From NCBI RefSeq assembly GCF_028401415.2, contig NZ_CP171821.2, forward strand, positions 62,001 to 126,000: a DNA stretch of 64,000 bases, read 5' to 3'. This document shows positions 35,440 through 43,069 of this stretch, piece by piece. The translations under genes were made by a program, and so were the position numbers. Numbering within the stretch: the first letter of the stretch is position 1; each line of letters starts with the position of its first letter. Source of the stretch: Glaciecola sp028401415. GTDB lineage: Bacteria > Pseudomonadota > Gammaproteobacteria > Enterobacterales > Alteromonadaceae. The notes beneath the pieces were generated by a model. It saw nothing but the letters and a program-made list of their open reading frames with translations. It ran no database searches and had not been told where the DNA came from.

Positions 35440-36013
35440 GTATAAAAACTCTGTCATTCGCGCTGTTACAGTCACTACTATTCAAGCCGCATTGTCAATT
35501 TCCTGAAAAAGCATGTTTTGATTTGCACGGTTTTTAATTTAGGTCGTAGAATAGAATAAATACACCAAATACAAGCACAAATAAATCCATCCGACCTGTA
35601 TGAGGGATAAAACGCTGGCAAGCATTAACAGTACACCTAGCAACCGGTTGCGAAGCTTGCATAAAGTATCAAGTTAAGTTGAGATCACGGGTATAGATCA
35701 AAACCTCAGTTCAACAAGTCTATTCTTGTTTGAAGGTCGCTCAATAAACGCATAGCAAGATGTATCCCTTGGCTATGTTTCCATGCTTAGCTAGTTCGTG
35801 TAGTCCACGGTCGATATCAGAAGCGATCACATAAAAGAGTATTCTATTGAGCTTGCTGCTCCGTATAATCGTTTGTGAGCGAATTTCATTAAATGCCCCG
35901 CTGATGATTGCGCGCCGTCCGAAGAAAATTCACTACCATTTGTCGAAACTAGCTGTAAATTTCTTATTAAGTTCAATTAAATCGTTATTGTCTCAATATA
36001 CAAATAGATAACT
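35440..36013. other. 574-bp intergenic region with a 12-bp palindrome
   Basis: No gene is visible in either strand. The one conspicuous site is the perfect palindrome at 35640-35651, listed separately. The surrounding composition is ordinary for the window, so I see no sign of a degraded gene. Confidence 0.35.
35640..35651. promoter_or_regulatory. Perfect palindrome GCAACCGGTTGC, LacI-type operator candidate
   Basis: The 12-bp perfect palindrome has the central CCGG that LacI-family sugar regulators favour. It lies 360 bp upstream of the lipoprotein serine hydrolase and about 200 bp downstream of an unknown secreted protein. No LacI-type gene is nearby. Confidence 0.35.
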
Positions 36014-37120
36014 ATGCCAAGAGTCCTTCGATTTTTCTGTTTTACCGTTTTTCTGCTGACAGTTTTTGGCTGTCACTTTGCTTCTACTGACGAAACTGGA
36101 ACAACGCTCAAACCGCAAAAACGCAGTGATGGATGGCAAGTGTCCTCGCTAGCAGATAAAAACTTCGATACAAACCTCCTGATGAACATGATGGAAGCCA
36201 TCGAAAAAGGTAAGTATGTTGGTATTAGCAGTGTTTTAATTGCAAAAAATAACGAGTTAGTCTTTGAAGCGTATCCCGGTAAGTTCGGCATCAACGATAT
36301 TCACTCTACACGCTCAGCAAGCAAATCAATAACCTCTGTGTTAGTTGGCATCGCGATAGACAAAGGATACTTATCATCCGAACATGAAAAAGTGTTGCCT
36401 ATGTTCCCGGAGTACGAGGGAAAGATCGCTGCATGGAGCGAGCAGAAACTCGACATAAGTCTGCATCATCTGCTGTCGATGACTAGTGGGGTGAAAGGTA
36501 ATGAGAGTGCGATGTACCATAGTGACGATTGGATAAAATTCTTCTTTGATCAGCCGCTGGTAAATACACCCGGAAGGGCTTTTTCCTACGCTACTAGCGG
36601 TGCAGTGGTATTGGGTAATGTGATTACTAGAGGATCTAAAAAACGCATCCCTGAGTTTAGCAATACTTACCTATTTGAACCATTGGGGATCACAGAATAC
36701 AAATGGCCAATTACTAATTCACTGGGCAGTCAGGGCTTAGCAATGACCGGCGGTGGCTTACAGCTAAGACCAAGAGACATGCTAAAAATCGGGCAACTCT
36801 ACTTAAACAATGGGACTTGGAATGGCCAGCAAGTTGTTTCTAAACGTTGGATAGAAAAAAGTGTTTACCCGCATTCAGTTAGTGATTTGTACGGCGAAGG
36901 GTACGGCTATTTGTGGCGAATAATTGAACGCAAAATAAATGGCAAACCGCTGATAAGCTATGAAGCATGGGGCAATGGAGGGCAATTCATAATGGTTTTT
37001 CCAGAGCTTGAATTAGTAACAGTGTTTACAGGGGAAAATTATGGAAAATTCCCCGAAACCGAACAACCTTTTGAACTGCTTGATAAGTTTATTTTACCGG
37101 TGTTTTTGAAGGGCAAATAA
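36014..37120 (+). CDS. Lipoprotein serine hydrolase of the class C beta-lactamase fold
   Basis: The 368-residue protein starts with a lipoprotein signal (LTVFGC, C20). The catalytic serine and lysine are S101-x-x-K104 in RSASKS, and the tyrosine is Y192 in FSYATSGAVVLG. The GGGLQLRPRDM segment is typical of the family. Members include DD-peptidases, esterases and beta-lactamase-like enzymes; the KTG box is not obvious, so resistance to beta-lactams should not be assumed. The WGNGGQF segment replaces it. It lies tail to tail with another enzyme of the same fold about 200 bp away. Confidence 0.85.
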   Translation: MPRVLRFFCFTVFLLTVFGCHFASTDETGTTLKPQKRSDGWQVSSLADKNFDTNLLMNMMEAIEKGKYVGISSVLIAKNNELVFEAYPGKFGINDIHSTRSASKSITSVLVGIAIDKGYLSSEHEKVLPMFPEYEGKIAAWSEQKLDISLHHLLSMTSGVKGNESAMYHSDDWIKFFFDQPLVNTPGRAFSYATSGAVVLGNVITRGSKKRIPEFSNTYLFEPLGITEYKWPITNSLGSQGLAMTGGGLQLRPRDMLKIGQLYLNNGTWNGQQVVSKRWIEKSVYPHSVSDLYGEGYGYLWRIIERKINGKPLISYEAWGNGGQFIMVFPELELVTVFTGENYGKFPETEQPFELLDKFILPVFLKGK

Positions 37121-37326
37121 GGCATATGGCTGAACATCGTTTAATGTTATCCAGAATCGAATCTTGTGCCCTGTTGTTTGCTGATGGTTAAGTAAGTACA
37201 CCTGAAATATGGCGTTCTAGCGATGTCTTTCAATTCGATCATAAAATATGAAGCTCAGGTCAGAGCGCTGCAATCTAAACTAATATGTACATCGCTTTTG
37301 ATTGCAGCCAACTGCAAAACAACTTT

Positions 37327-38457
37327 TCAAAATACGACAGTATTAAAAAACGCCTGCACAAACTCAGATTGCTCAATCCGCGCTTGGTCTATAGGGTTTT
37401 GCCACCAGAGACCTTCGCTATTTGCAAGGATAATAAAACTTAAGTTCCTTTGTGGTAACCTAATCATAATTGATGAAAAGCCAGCATCCGGATCCCAACC
37501 TGAATGCCACATTAATGATTCGCCACGATAGGTTTGAAAATACCAGCCGTAACCATACACAGATTGCTCGCCATTCTTGAAGGTGGCGGGTTTATGAAGC
37601 TTTTCAAAGATTGTGTGAGGTGCAATCAGTTTAGATGAAATGGCCGCGTCGTATTTCACCAAGTCTGAAAGCGTCGATACCACTCCTGCTCCTCCCGCGA
37701 TGTGCTTTTCAGGCGTTCTTAGTTTGGTTTTAGAGCCTTTTTCAATATCGATCTTGTAGCCGTCTGATAAATCGTAAAAAACATCCATTTTGCTTCTATC
37801 CCACATGCTGGCCATGGTGCGCTGCATGTTTGCCGGTTTTAAGATGTATTTGTCGATACTTTGTGCAAGATAATTGTGTCTCCCTTCAATATCTTTGACA
37901 TCGTTTCCTTGAAGGTGCTCTAGATATCGCGAGAGCCTAGAGTACATAATAGGATTGTACATGAAGCTCGTTCCTACAGGTTTGTTGACCTGATGCTTTA
38001 AAATATGATCGATGCTTATCGGTTCAGCGCAATCAAGTCCGTTGGAGAAGGCAATGCCAGATTCTGAAAGCCAGTCGCAAAGCGCGAGAAAATCAGGTGT
38101 TTCTGACGCTAGGTCATTTAAATTAATCTCATTTTGTTCAGCTAAATGCAAAAAGCTTAGCCCGACGAAGGTTTTTGTAATCGACGCTATCCAAAACGGA
38201 GTGTCATTGGTTATTGGAACGGTTCTGCTAACATCAGCATGGCCGTAGTTCTTACTCCACAGTAATTCACCATCCTTCACTACGCCAACGGCCATTCCTG
38301 GAATAAGGTGTTGCTTTCTCAATTCGCTGAGCTGGGTTTCTAGATTATTTAGGCGTTCATCATGTCCGAGGGGATGACCATTGCTCCTATCATCAGTGCC
38401 ATGAGCGTAAAAATATAGTGAAACGAAAAGCAGAATGATCGGAATGAATTTGTACAT
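37327..38457 (-). CDS. Secreted serine hydrolase of the class C beta-lactamase fold
   Basis: The 376-residue product starts at the ATG at 38457, preceded by an AAGG site; the longer frame to 38526 would add 23 residues and mask the signal peptide (MYKFIPIILLFVSLYFY). The active site S92-I-T-K95 lies in WIASITKTFVGLSFLH. The tyrosine motif is Y167-N-P in FMYNPIMYSRLSRYLEH. HSGWDPDAGFSS replaces the KTG motif. Substrate is unknown; ester or D-amino-acid peptide are possible. It converges on the lipoprotein enzyme of the same fold but differs widely from it in sequence. Confidence 0.83.
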   Translation of the reverse strand: MYKFIPIILLFVSLYFYAHGTDDRSNGHPLGHDERLNNLETQLSELRKQHLIPGMAVGVVKDGELLWSKNYGHADVSRTVPITNDTPFWIASITKTFVGLSFLHLAEQNEINLNDLASETPDFLALCDWLSESGIAFSNGLDCAEPISIDHILKHQVNKPVGTSFMYNPIMYSRLSRYLEHLQGNDVKDIEGRHNYLAQSIDKYILKPANMQRTMASMWDRSKMDVFYDLSDGYKIDIEKGSKTKLRTPEKHIAGGAGVVSTLSDLVKYDAAISSKLIAPHTIFEKLHKPATFKNGEQSVYGYGWYFQTYRGESLMWHSGWDPDAGFSSIMIRLPQRNLSFIILANSEGLWWQNPIDQARIEQSEFVQAFFNTVVF

Positions 38458-38511
38458 TGAATTAGCCTTACCATCGCATATATCTGGATAAATGTTTAAA
38501 GGTTCAATGTA

Positions 38512-38658
38512 ATGACGAAGGAACATTTGGAAATCTTACAATTATTTCGCGCTATTTTAGATATGGCTGGGACGACGGAGTTAGAACAACAGTTGTTAAG
38601 CATTTACCGACACTGCGAGCTTCTAGCGCTCATAAATGGGAAGCTCGTCTTGGAATAG
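38512..38658 (+). CDS. Possible small helical protein
   Basis: A 48-codon frame (starts MTKEHLEILQLFRAILDMAG, ends at a TAG at 38656) reads like a compact helical protein with balanced charges. The AAAGG site is 10 nt or so before the ATG. It is too short to identify and has no recognised motif. It diverges from the serine hydrolase gene. It might be a chance frame. Confidence 0.3.
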   Translation: MTKEHLEILQLFRAILDMAGTTELEQQLLSIYRHCELLALINGKLVLE

Positions 38659-38706
38659 GAGGCTACTCTTCACCTATTAAGATTTGCACCATGAGTCGAT
38701 GCTTGT

Positions 38707-38958
38707 TCAAAAAGTTTTTGTCACTGCATAGTGAGCTGTATCTTCGAACTTAGTTTCATTTATCCCGTTTTCATCAAACTGATAAATTTTTGCACGCGGG
38801 TAAGCCAAAAGAATAGGGGAGTGAGTAGCGATTATACGTTGCAAATTTTTTTCGACTAAGTTATGAATAATAAATAGTGCGGACAACGGCTTTATTAGCG
38901 ATAGAGCTGCTCTAATTGCCTTTTCACAGTGTTTAACCATCTTTGCTAAACATCTCAA
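38707..38958 (-). pseudogene. Remnant of an AAA/ABC-type ATPase
   Basis: The 83-codon frame holds only the last part of a P-loop ATPase: a damaged D-loop region (IRAALSLIKPLSALFIIHNLVE), then IIATHSPILLAYPRAKIYQFDENGI and TAHYAVTKTF. Those are the H-loop and C-terminal tail seen in stand-alone AAA_21-type ATPases. The Walker A, Walker B and signature motifs are missing. The start lies inside the end of the CadC-type gene (4-bp overlap), so this is a 3' fragment, probably left by a deletion. Such ATPases often belong to defence or mobile modules. Confidence 0.65.
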
Positions 38959-40337
38959 AAAACACCTTCACAAATGTTGTCTCCGACACGATTTAAATAC
39001 TTATCGCACATGAGCTTTGCACTATCCCTATCACCCTGTGACGCTAACAGCAGCGCCAAACCACGAGTCGCTCTGCTGTTAAGCGGCGAAAAGCTTAGCA
39101 CATGCCGGTACCAAATTTCGGCATCTTGAAGTTGTCCAAGACTTAGGTGCTTTTCGCCTATCATAGCACCAACATCGGCGTACCAAGGCGCTATGCGCGC
39201 AGATTGTGAGCTATAGAGTTCAGACATTGCATCAAAAGAGCGCTCGTAATAGACAATCGCTTCATCAAGCCGCCCTTGAATTTCAAGTATATCACCTATG
39301 TTAAGTAGAGCATCCCAGGCGAGTTGTCCTGTTTCAATAGCGTTTTGGTAGCTTTCAATGGCGTCGTCAAAGTCTCCCATTGCTCCGTAAACAAAGCCTA
39401 ATGCTTTATGCGTCCTAGATTGCTTAGGCGATATGGTGACCGCACGCTGAGCTAACGCAAGCGCACGCTGCAACTTTTGCTGGGAAGTATCGGTGCGTAT
39501 GTACTTCATTTTCAATGCTTGCCCTAAAGTCGTGATCCGCAGGTCATCGGTATTGGCAGGATTGGGCCATCGAATTACTTGCTGAACAAGGGCATTTGCT
39601 AGTCCGGCCAGACCGGCACCAGAGTCAGGTTTTAAGGCAATTATTTGTTGATAAAGCTCAATAGCCATTTCATTATCCTGTCTTCGGATGCGAAAATAGT
39701 AATCGTCGGCTTTATCTAAAAGTGCTTCGCTATTAGGCGTGTTGACCAGATTGTGATTATCGTTTTTATGTAAAGAAGAAAAGTAAATAGCTACACCAAA
39801 GGCGGCTATCAATAATACAATTAGACTTGGACGAGCCGAACGCAGTGTGGCAGAGATTGTTGAAAAAGGCGGTTCAACTGATTTTGGAACTCTAGTAGGC
39901 TCGCTGCCCTGAGGTATTGTATCCTGAGTATTGTCAATGTATTCAGAGACCTCTGCTATTAGTCGATATCCACGCTTGGGGATGGTTTCAATAAACAGTG
40001 GTTCTTTTGGATTATCTTTAAGGGCTTTTCTTAGGCGTGACACGCATCTTGTCAACGCATCATCTGTGACAACTTGACCGGGCCAAATAGATTCAATCAA
40101 CTGATCTTTGTCCACAATACGCTTTTGGTGGTCAAGCAACACGCTTAAAAACTTGATACACTGAGGCTCTATTCGGCCAATAATTTTATTGTGTGCATTT
40201 GGGTCAGTGTCGTCATTTGCAGCACGAATTTCACCTGTGCTCAAATCAATTAGCCAATTATTTACTTTAAATTTCAAACTATTAACACTCACACTTAAGA
40301 TGCTCTTGTATAATTTAGTCGCTATCTTTGTCAGCAC
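38955..40337 (-). CDS. CadC/ToxR-type membrane regulator with TPR sensor domain
   Basis: The 460-residue protein has an OmpR-type winged helix (about residues 25-130, with VTDDALTRCVSRLRKALKD and IETIPKRGYRLI). A linker and one transmembrane helix (PSLIVLLIAAFGVAIYFSS) follow. The periplasmic part has TPR repeats, including GLANALVQQVIR, HKALGFVYGAMGDFDDAIESYQNAI and LNIGDILEIQGRLDEAIVYYERSF. This suggests a sensor that binds a protein or peptide outside and regulates DNA directly. The likely start is a GTG at 40337. It diverges from the S41 peptidase gene by only 75 bp, which makes that gene its probable target. Confidence 0.85.
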   Translation of the reverse strand: MLTKIATKLYKSILSVSVNSLKFKVNNWLIDLSTGEIRAANDDTDPNAHNKIIGRIEPQCIKFLSVLLDHQKRIVDKDQLIESIWPGQVVTDDALTRCVSRLRKALKDNPKEPLFIETIPKRGYRLIAEVSEYIDNTQDTIPQGSEPTRVPKSVEPPFSTISATLRSARPSLIVLLIAAFGVAIYFSSLHKNDNHNLVNTPNSEALLDKADDYYFRIRRQDNEMAIELYQQIIALKPDSGAGLAGLANALVQQVIRWPNPANTDDLRITTLGQALKMKYIRTDTSQQKLQRALALAQRAVTISPKQSRTHKALGFVYGAMGDFDDAIESYQNAIETGQLAWDALLNIGDILEIQGRLDEAIVYYERSFDAMSELYSSQSARIAPWYADVGAMIGEKHLSLGQLQDAEIWYRHVLSFSPLNSRATRGLALLLASQGDRDSAKLMCDKYLNRVGDNICEGVF

Positions 40338-40412
40338 AATATCATGTTTTTGTCAGGACAATTATGCGTCTCTTGCAGATGATAAACGGAAATTCATACA
40401 CAGGTAATAACA

Positions 40413-41900
40413 ATGTTAAGTTTCATACTACAGCTGCGATCACTGACGTTCACACTCTTGGTTTGCTTTGCCAGTACCCTAATGGCTTCAACTACCGAGG
40501 AAGTGCTGTTTCCTATTGACGAAATTAAAGCAGACTTGAGACAACTATTCACTGAACTGGAATCATCGCATTACGATTTGTACGCAAATATAAGCAAGGA
40601 AGATTATCAAATAGCGTTTGCCGAAACTGCTAGCAAGATCACTAAGCCTATGAATAAAAAAGAGATTGAAATCTTATTTCAGCGATTTGTAGCCTTAGGA
40701 AATGTTGGACATTCACGGATTGATTTACCTATACAAAACTTTATGCACTATCGTGCTAGTGGCGGAACTATGATCCCGCTATTTGTCGAATTTAACGATC
40801 TAGGCGTGTTTATTTCAGAGGTTTATTCACAGACACCCGGTTTGAAACCAGGGATGCAAGTTACAGCCATTGACAACACATCAATAGAAGAGTGGATAAA
40901 CGAATATTCGTCATATATTTCTGCCGATAATCAGGCTTTGGCCAATACACTTATTGAAGGACAACTTCCTTTTTTACACTGGTTGATTGTGGGAGAAAAA
41001 GAGGAGTTCAGCATTACCATCAAGCAAGGTGATAAAGCGGAAGTATTTCCGTTAAAGGCACTTAGCAGGGATCAGCAAGATATCTTAATCGCGCTACAAG
41101 AAACGGAAGAAAGTGAGAAAGATCTACCAAAGCCACGGGAAGCAAAAATGCTTGCTAATCAAATTGCTTATTTAAAACCAGGCCCTTTCTACAACGTTGA
41201 TATTGATAATGGAAACTCATGGGATACAAGTGCTTTTTACACTTTCATTGACGAGGCATTCGATACATTTAGACGAAAGGATGCAAAAGCACTCATTATT
41301 GATGTTAGAGGCAATCCCGGCGGTACTAACTCTTTTAGCGACTATTTGATTTCCTGGTTTGCAGACCGCCCGTACAGATTTGCTTCTAAATTTCTTATTA
41401 AAGTGAGTGAGCATGCAGAAAAAGCGAACCTGGAACGTCTTGCCTCGATGGAAGAGAAAGATGAAACGAGTTTGAAACTTGCCCAGTTCTATAGAAAACA
41501 TGCTAACGGTGAAAGGTTTGAGTTCTCGCTTCCAGATTCAGTCCCTCACAAAGACAAACAATTTAGCAAACCCGTTTTTGTGCTAATCGATAATAAAAGC
41601 TACTCCAACGCCGTATCAGTAGCAGCAATTGTTAAAGACTATGGATTTGGCACCGTTATTGGCCAAGCAACCGCAGATTACGCAACAACCTATGGTTCAA
41701 TGGAGCATTTCTTTTTGGACAATACACAGATTAAAGTAGGCTTTCCCAAATCGCTGATTGTCAGGCCAAATGGAGACACCACGCCAAAGGGGGTAAGTCC
41801 TGATATTGCTCTGCAACCAGCGATAAACGAGGGTGGGAAAGATCTCATGCTGGAGCAGGCTAAGTTGCTAGTCATAAATGAGATTTCTACTGTATATTAA
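40413..41900 (+). CDS. Secreted S41-family serine peptidase
   Basis: The 495-residue protein starts with a signal peptide (cleavage near LMAS-TTEE). After an N-terminal helical domain and a PDZ-like segment (FVEFNDLGVFISEVYSQTPGLKPGMQV), it has the tail-specific protease fold. LIIDVRGNPGGTNSFSDYL is the family's strand, and DNKSYSNAVSVAAIVKDYGFGTVIGQATADYAT (residues 393 on) holds the probable nucleophile serine at 396 or 398. The general-base lysine is not sure. It is divergent from the CadC-type regulator, which likely controls it. It may process periplasmic proteins. Confidence 0.82.
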   Translation: MLSFILQLRSLTFTLLVCFASTLMASTTEEVLFPIDEIKADLRQLFTELESSHYDLYANISKEDYQIAFAETASKITKPMNKKEIEILFQRFVALGNVGHSRIDLPIQNFMHYRASGGTMIPLFVEFNDLGVFISEVYSQTPGLKPGMQVTAIDNTSIEEWINEYSSYISADNQALANTLIEGQLPFLHWLIVGEKEEFSITIKQGDKAEVFPLKALSRDQQDILIALQETEESEKDLPKPREAKMLANQIAYLKPGPFYNVDIDNGNSWDTSAFYTFIDEAFDTFRRKDAKALIIDVRGNPGGTNSFSDYLISWFADRPYRFASKFLIKVSEHAEKANLERLASMEEKDETSLKLAQFYRKHANGERFEFSLPDSVPHKDKQFSKPVFVLIDNKSYSNAVSVAAIVKDYGFGTVIGQATADYATTYGSMEHFFLDNTQIKVGFPKSLIVRPNGDTTPKGVSPDIALQPAINEGGKDLMLEQAKLLVINEISTVY

Positions 41901-42015
41901 TTTTTGATCCGGACTAGGAATCAAGGCTGCATTGATAACTGCCGGCACTCAAATTCTAATGACCTAGACCCAGTTATTAAGCAATAAGAGCTTATTCTAT
42001 AGGCGTCCAGTTTCG

Positions 42016-42450
42016 CTAGTCGCGCTTGATATTCAGATTTTGTGATTGAATCACGTCAATTTGAGTTATTGTACTTCCTTTAAAAGTGAAGATTTCAACA
42101 ATATCAGCTGGCTCGCTTTGTTCCTGAGAGAGCCAGACCAAATCGTGCATGACCACTCGGTCATCAATTTGTACAATATGAACTAATTCATTTCTCGCAT
42201 CTGGATATAAGTCAAAGTGCTTGGTTCTATTTTCTTTAACGGCTTTTAATCCCTCCAGTATTACCTTGCCATTATACATCGTTACGACTACATCATCGGC
42301 CAGATCTTTGACGTACATTTCGCTATCTTTCGCGTTTACGGCATCGACAATGTTCTTAGCTGCAAGTTCTCTTGCGCTGAATTCACGACTTAAGCAACTA
42401 ATTGATATAAATAATGCTAAGAATAGAATGATGAGTTTAGATTTTTGCAT
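42016..42450 (-). CDS. Lipoprotein of the NTF2/SnoaL-like fold
   Basis: The 144-residue product from the ATG at 42450 has a lipoprotein signal (LFISISC). The remaining part reads as an NTF2-like domain: a first helix AARELAAKNIVDAVNAKDSEMYVKDLADDVVVTMYNGKVILEG, then strands with RNELVHIVQIDDRVVMHDLVWL and DIVEIFTFKGSTITQIDVI. SnoaL-like proteins bind small hydrophobic ligands or act as isomerases; no catalytic aspartate-histidine pair is certain here. A longer frame to 42549 is ruled out by the lipobox position. Confidence 0.72.
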   Translation of the reverse strand: MQKSKLIILFLALFISISCLSREFSARELAAKNIVDAVNAKDSEMYVKDLADDVVVTMYNGKVILEGLKAVKENRTKHFDLYPDARNELVHIVQIDDRVVMHDLVWLSQEQSEPADIVEIFTFKGSTITQIDVIQSQNLNIKRD

Positions 42451-42667
42451 GAATAAGTACTTGTAAAATACTCGTATATTCGAGGTTAACACAGTGTATT
42501 TGTGTGTCAACATACGCATTTTTATATGGGATGTATAGGGCGATAGCATGAACTGAACAGTAATTGTTACTCACGTACATGACAGCACCACGAACGGTCG
42601 CCGGAATAGTAAAATAATTGAAATCCACGAACCTATCTTATTTGTTTCGTATTGAGCAGCGAAGGTC

Positions 42668-42853
42668 TTATTTGTCGAAAGACAGTATTCTTAAGCTAGC
42701 GAAATAACAAAAGGTTTTGATCATCAAGCCATATACCAAAGTCAGGATGCATACTGCAAAAGCAGGGAGAAAAACATCAGCGAAAACCTCTTTAGTAATG
42801 TTGCTCGACATAGCTACTAAGCCACTGACTATGCCAAACCAAGCCATCAGCAT
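42668..42853 (-). CDS. Possible small membrane protein next to an nth fragment
   Basis: The 61-codon frame has two hydrophobic segments (MAWFGIVSGLVAM, and ADVFLPAFAVCILTLVYGLMI), so it looks like a small inner-membrane protein. No clear ribosome site precedes either ATG (42853 or 42847). The same frame runs on upstream without a stop to 42925, and that upstream part encodes a damaged piece of endonuclease III (IAVDTHIY-VSNRTKLA). It is therefore either a small gene whose promoter zone took up the fragment, or a chance join. Confidence 0.4.
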   Translation of the reverse strand: MLMAWFGIVSGLVAMSSNITKEVFADVFLPAFAVCILTLVYGLMIKTFCYFASLRILSFDK

Positions 42854-42868
42854 TGCCGTTTTTATCGT

Positions 42869-42928
42869 CGCTAATTTTGTACGATTGCTAACGCAATAAA
42901 TATGTGTATCTACCGCAATAGTAGGCTA
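42869..42928. repeat. 60-bp displaced copy of an internal nth segment
   Basis: Positions 42869-42928 align with 47091-47150 inside nth without gaps: 54 of 60 bases match by direct comparison. The matching part of nth encodes the AVDTHIYRVSNRTKLA region. The rest of nth is absent here, so this is a fragment, in the same orientation and 4.2 kb from the intact gene. Confidence 0.85.
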
Positions 42929-42995
42929 GTCGAGATGAAAGGAAGGTAGATAAAATTGCTTTAATAAATTTTGACCATGCCAACTATATATAAAT

Positions 42996-43014
42996 AAAAA
43001 TAGTTATCATTTGC
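42996..43014. promoter_or_regulatory. Possible Fur box upstream of the TonB receptor
   Basis: The 19-bp stretch AAAAATAGTTATCATTTGC matches 12 of 19 positions of the E. coli Fur consensus, with the right half (TTATCATT) strongest. It sits about 55 bp before the TonB receptor start, where an iron repressor should bind. The receptor and its PepSY neighbour fit iron control. Confidence 0.45.
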
Positions 43015-43069
43015 AATTACATATATATTCATTATTATTGTGCCCTTGTTTATAAGAGGCCTTTTCTTT

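Noticed and set aside
36014..38457. Beta-lactam resistance genes
   Set aside because: The beta-lactamase fold is shared by many peptidases and esterases; the KTG box is not evident.
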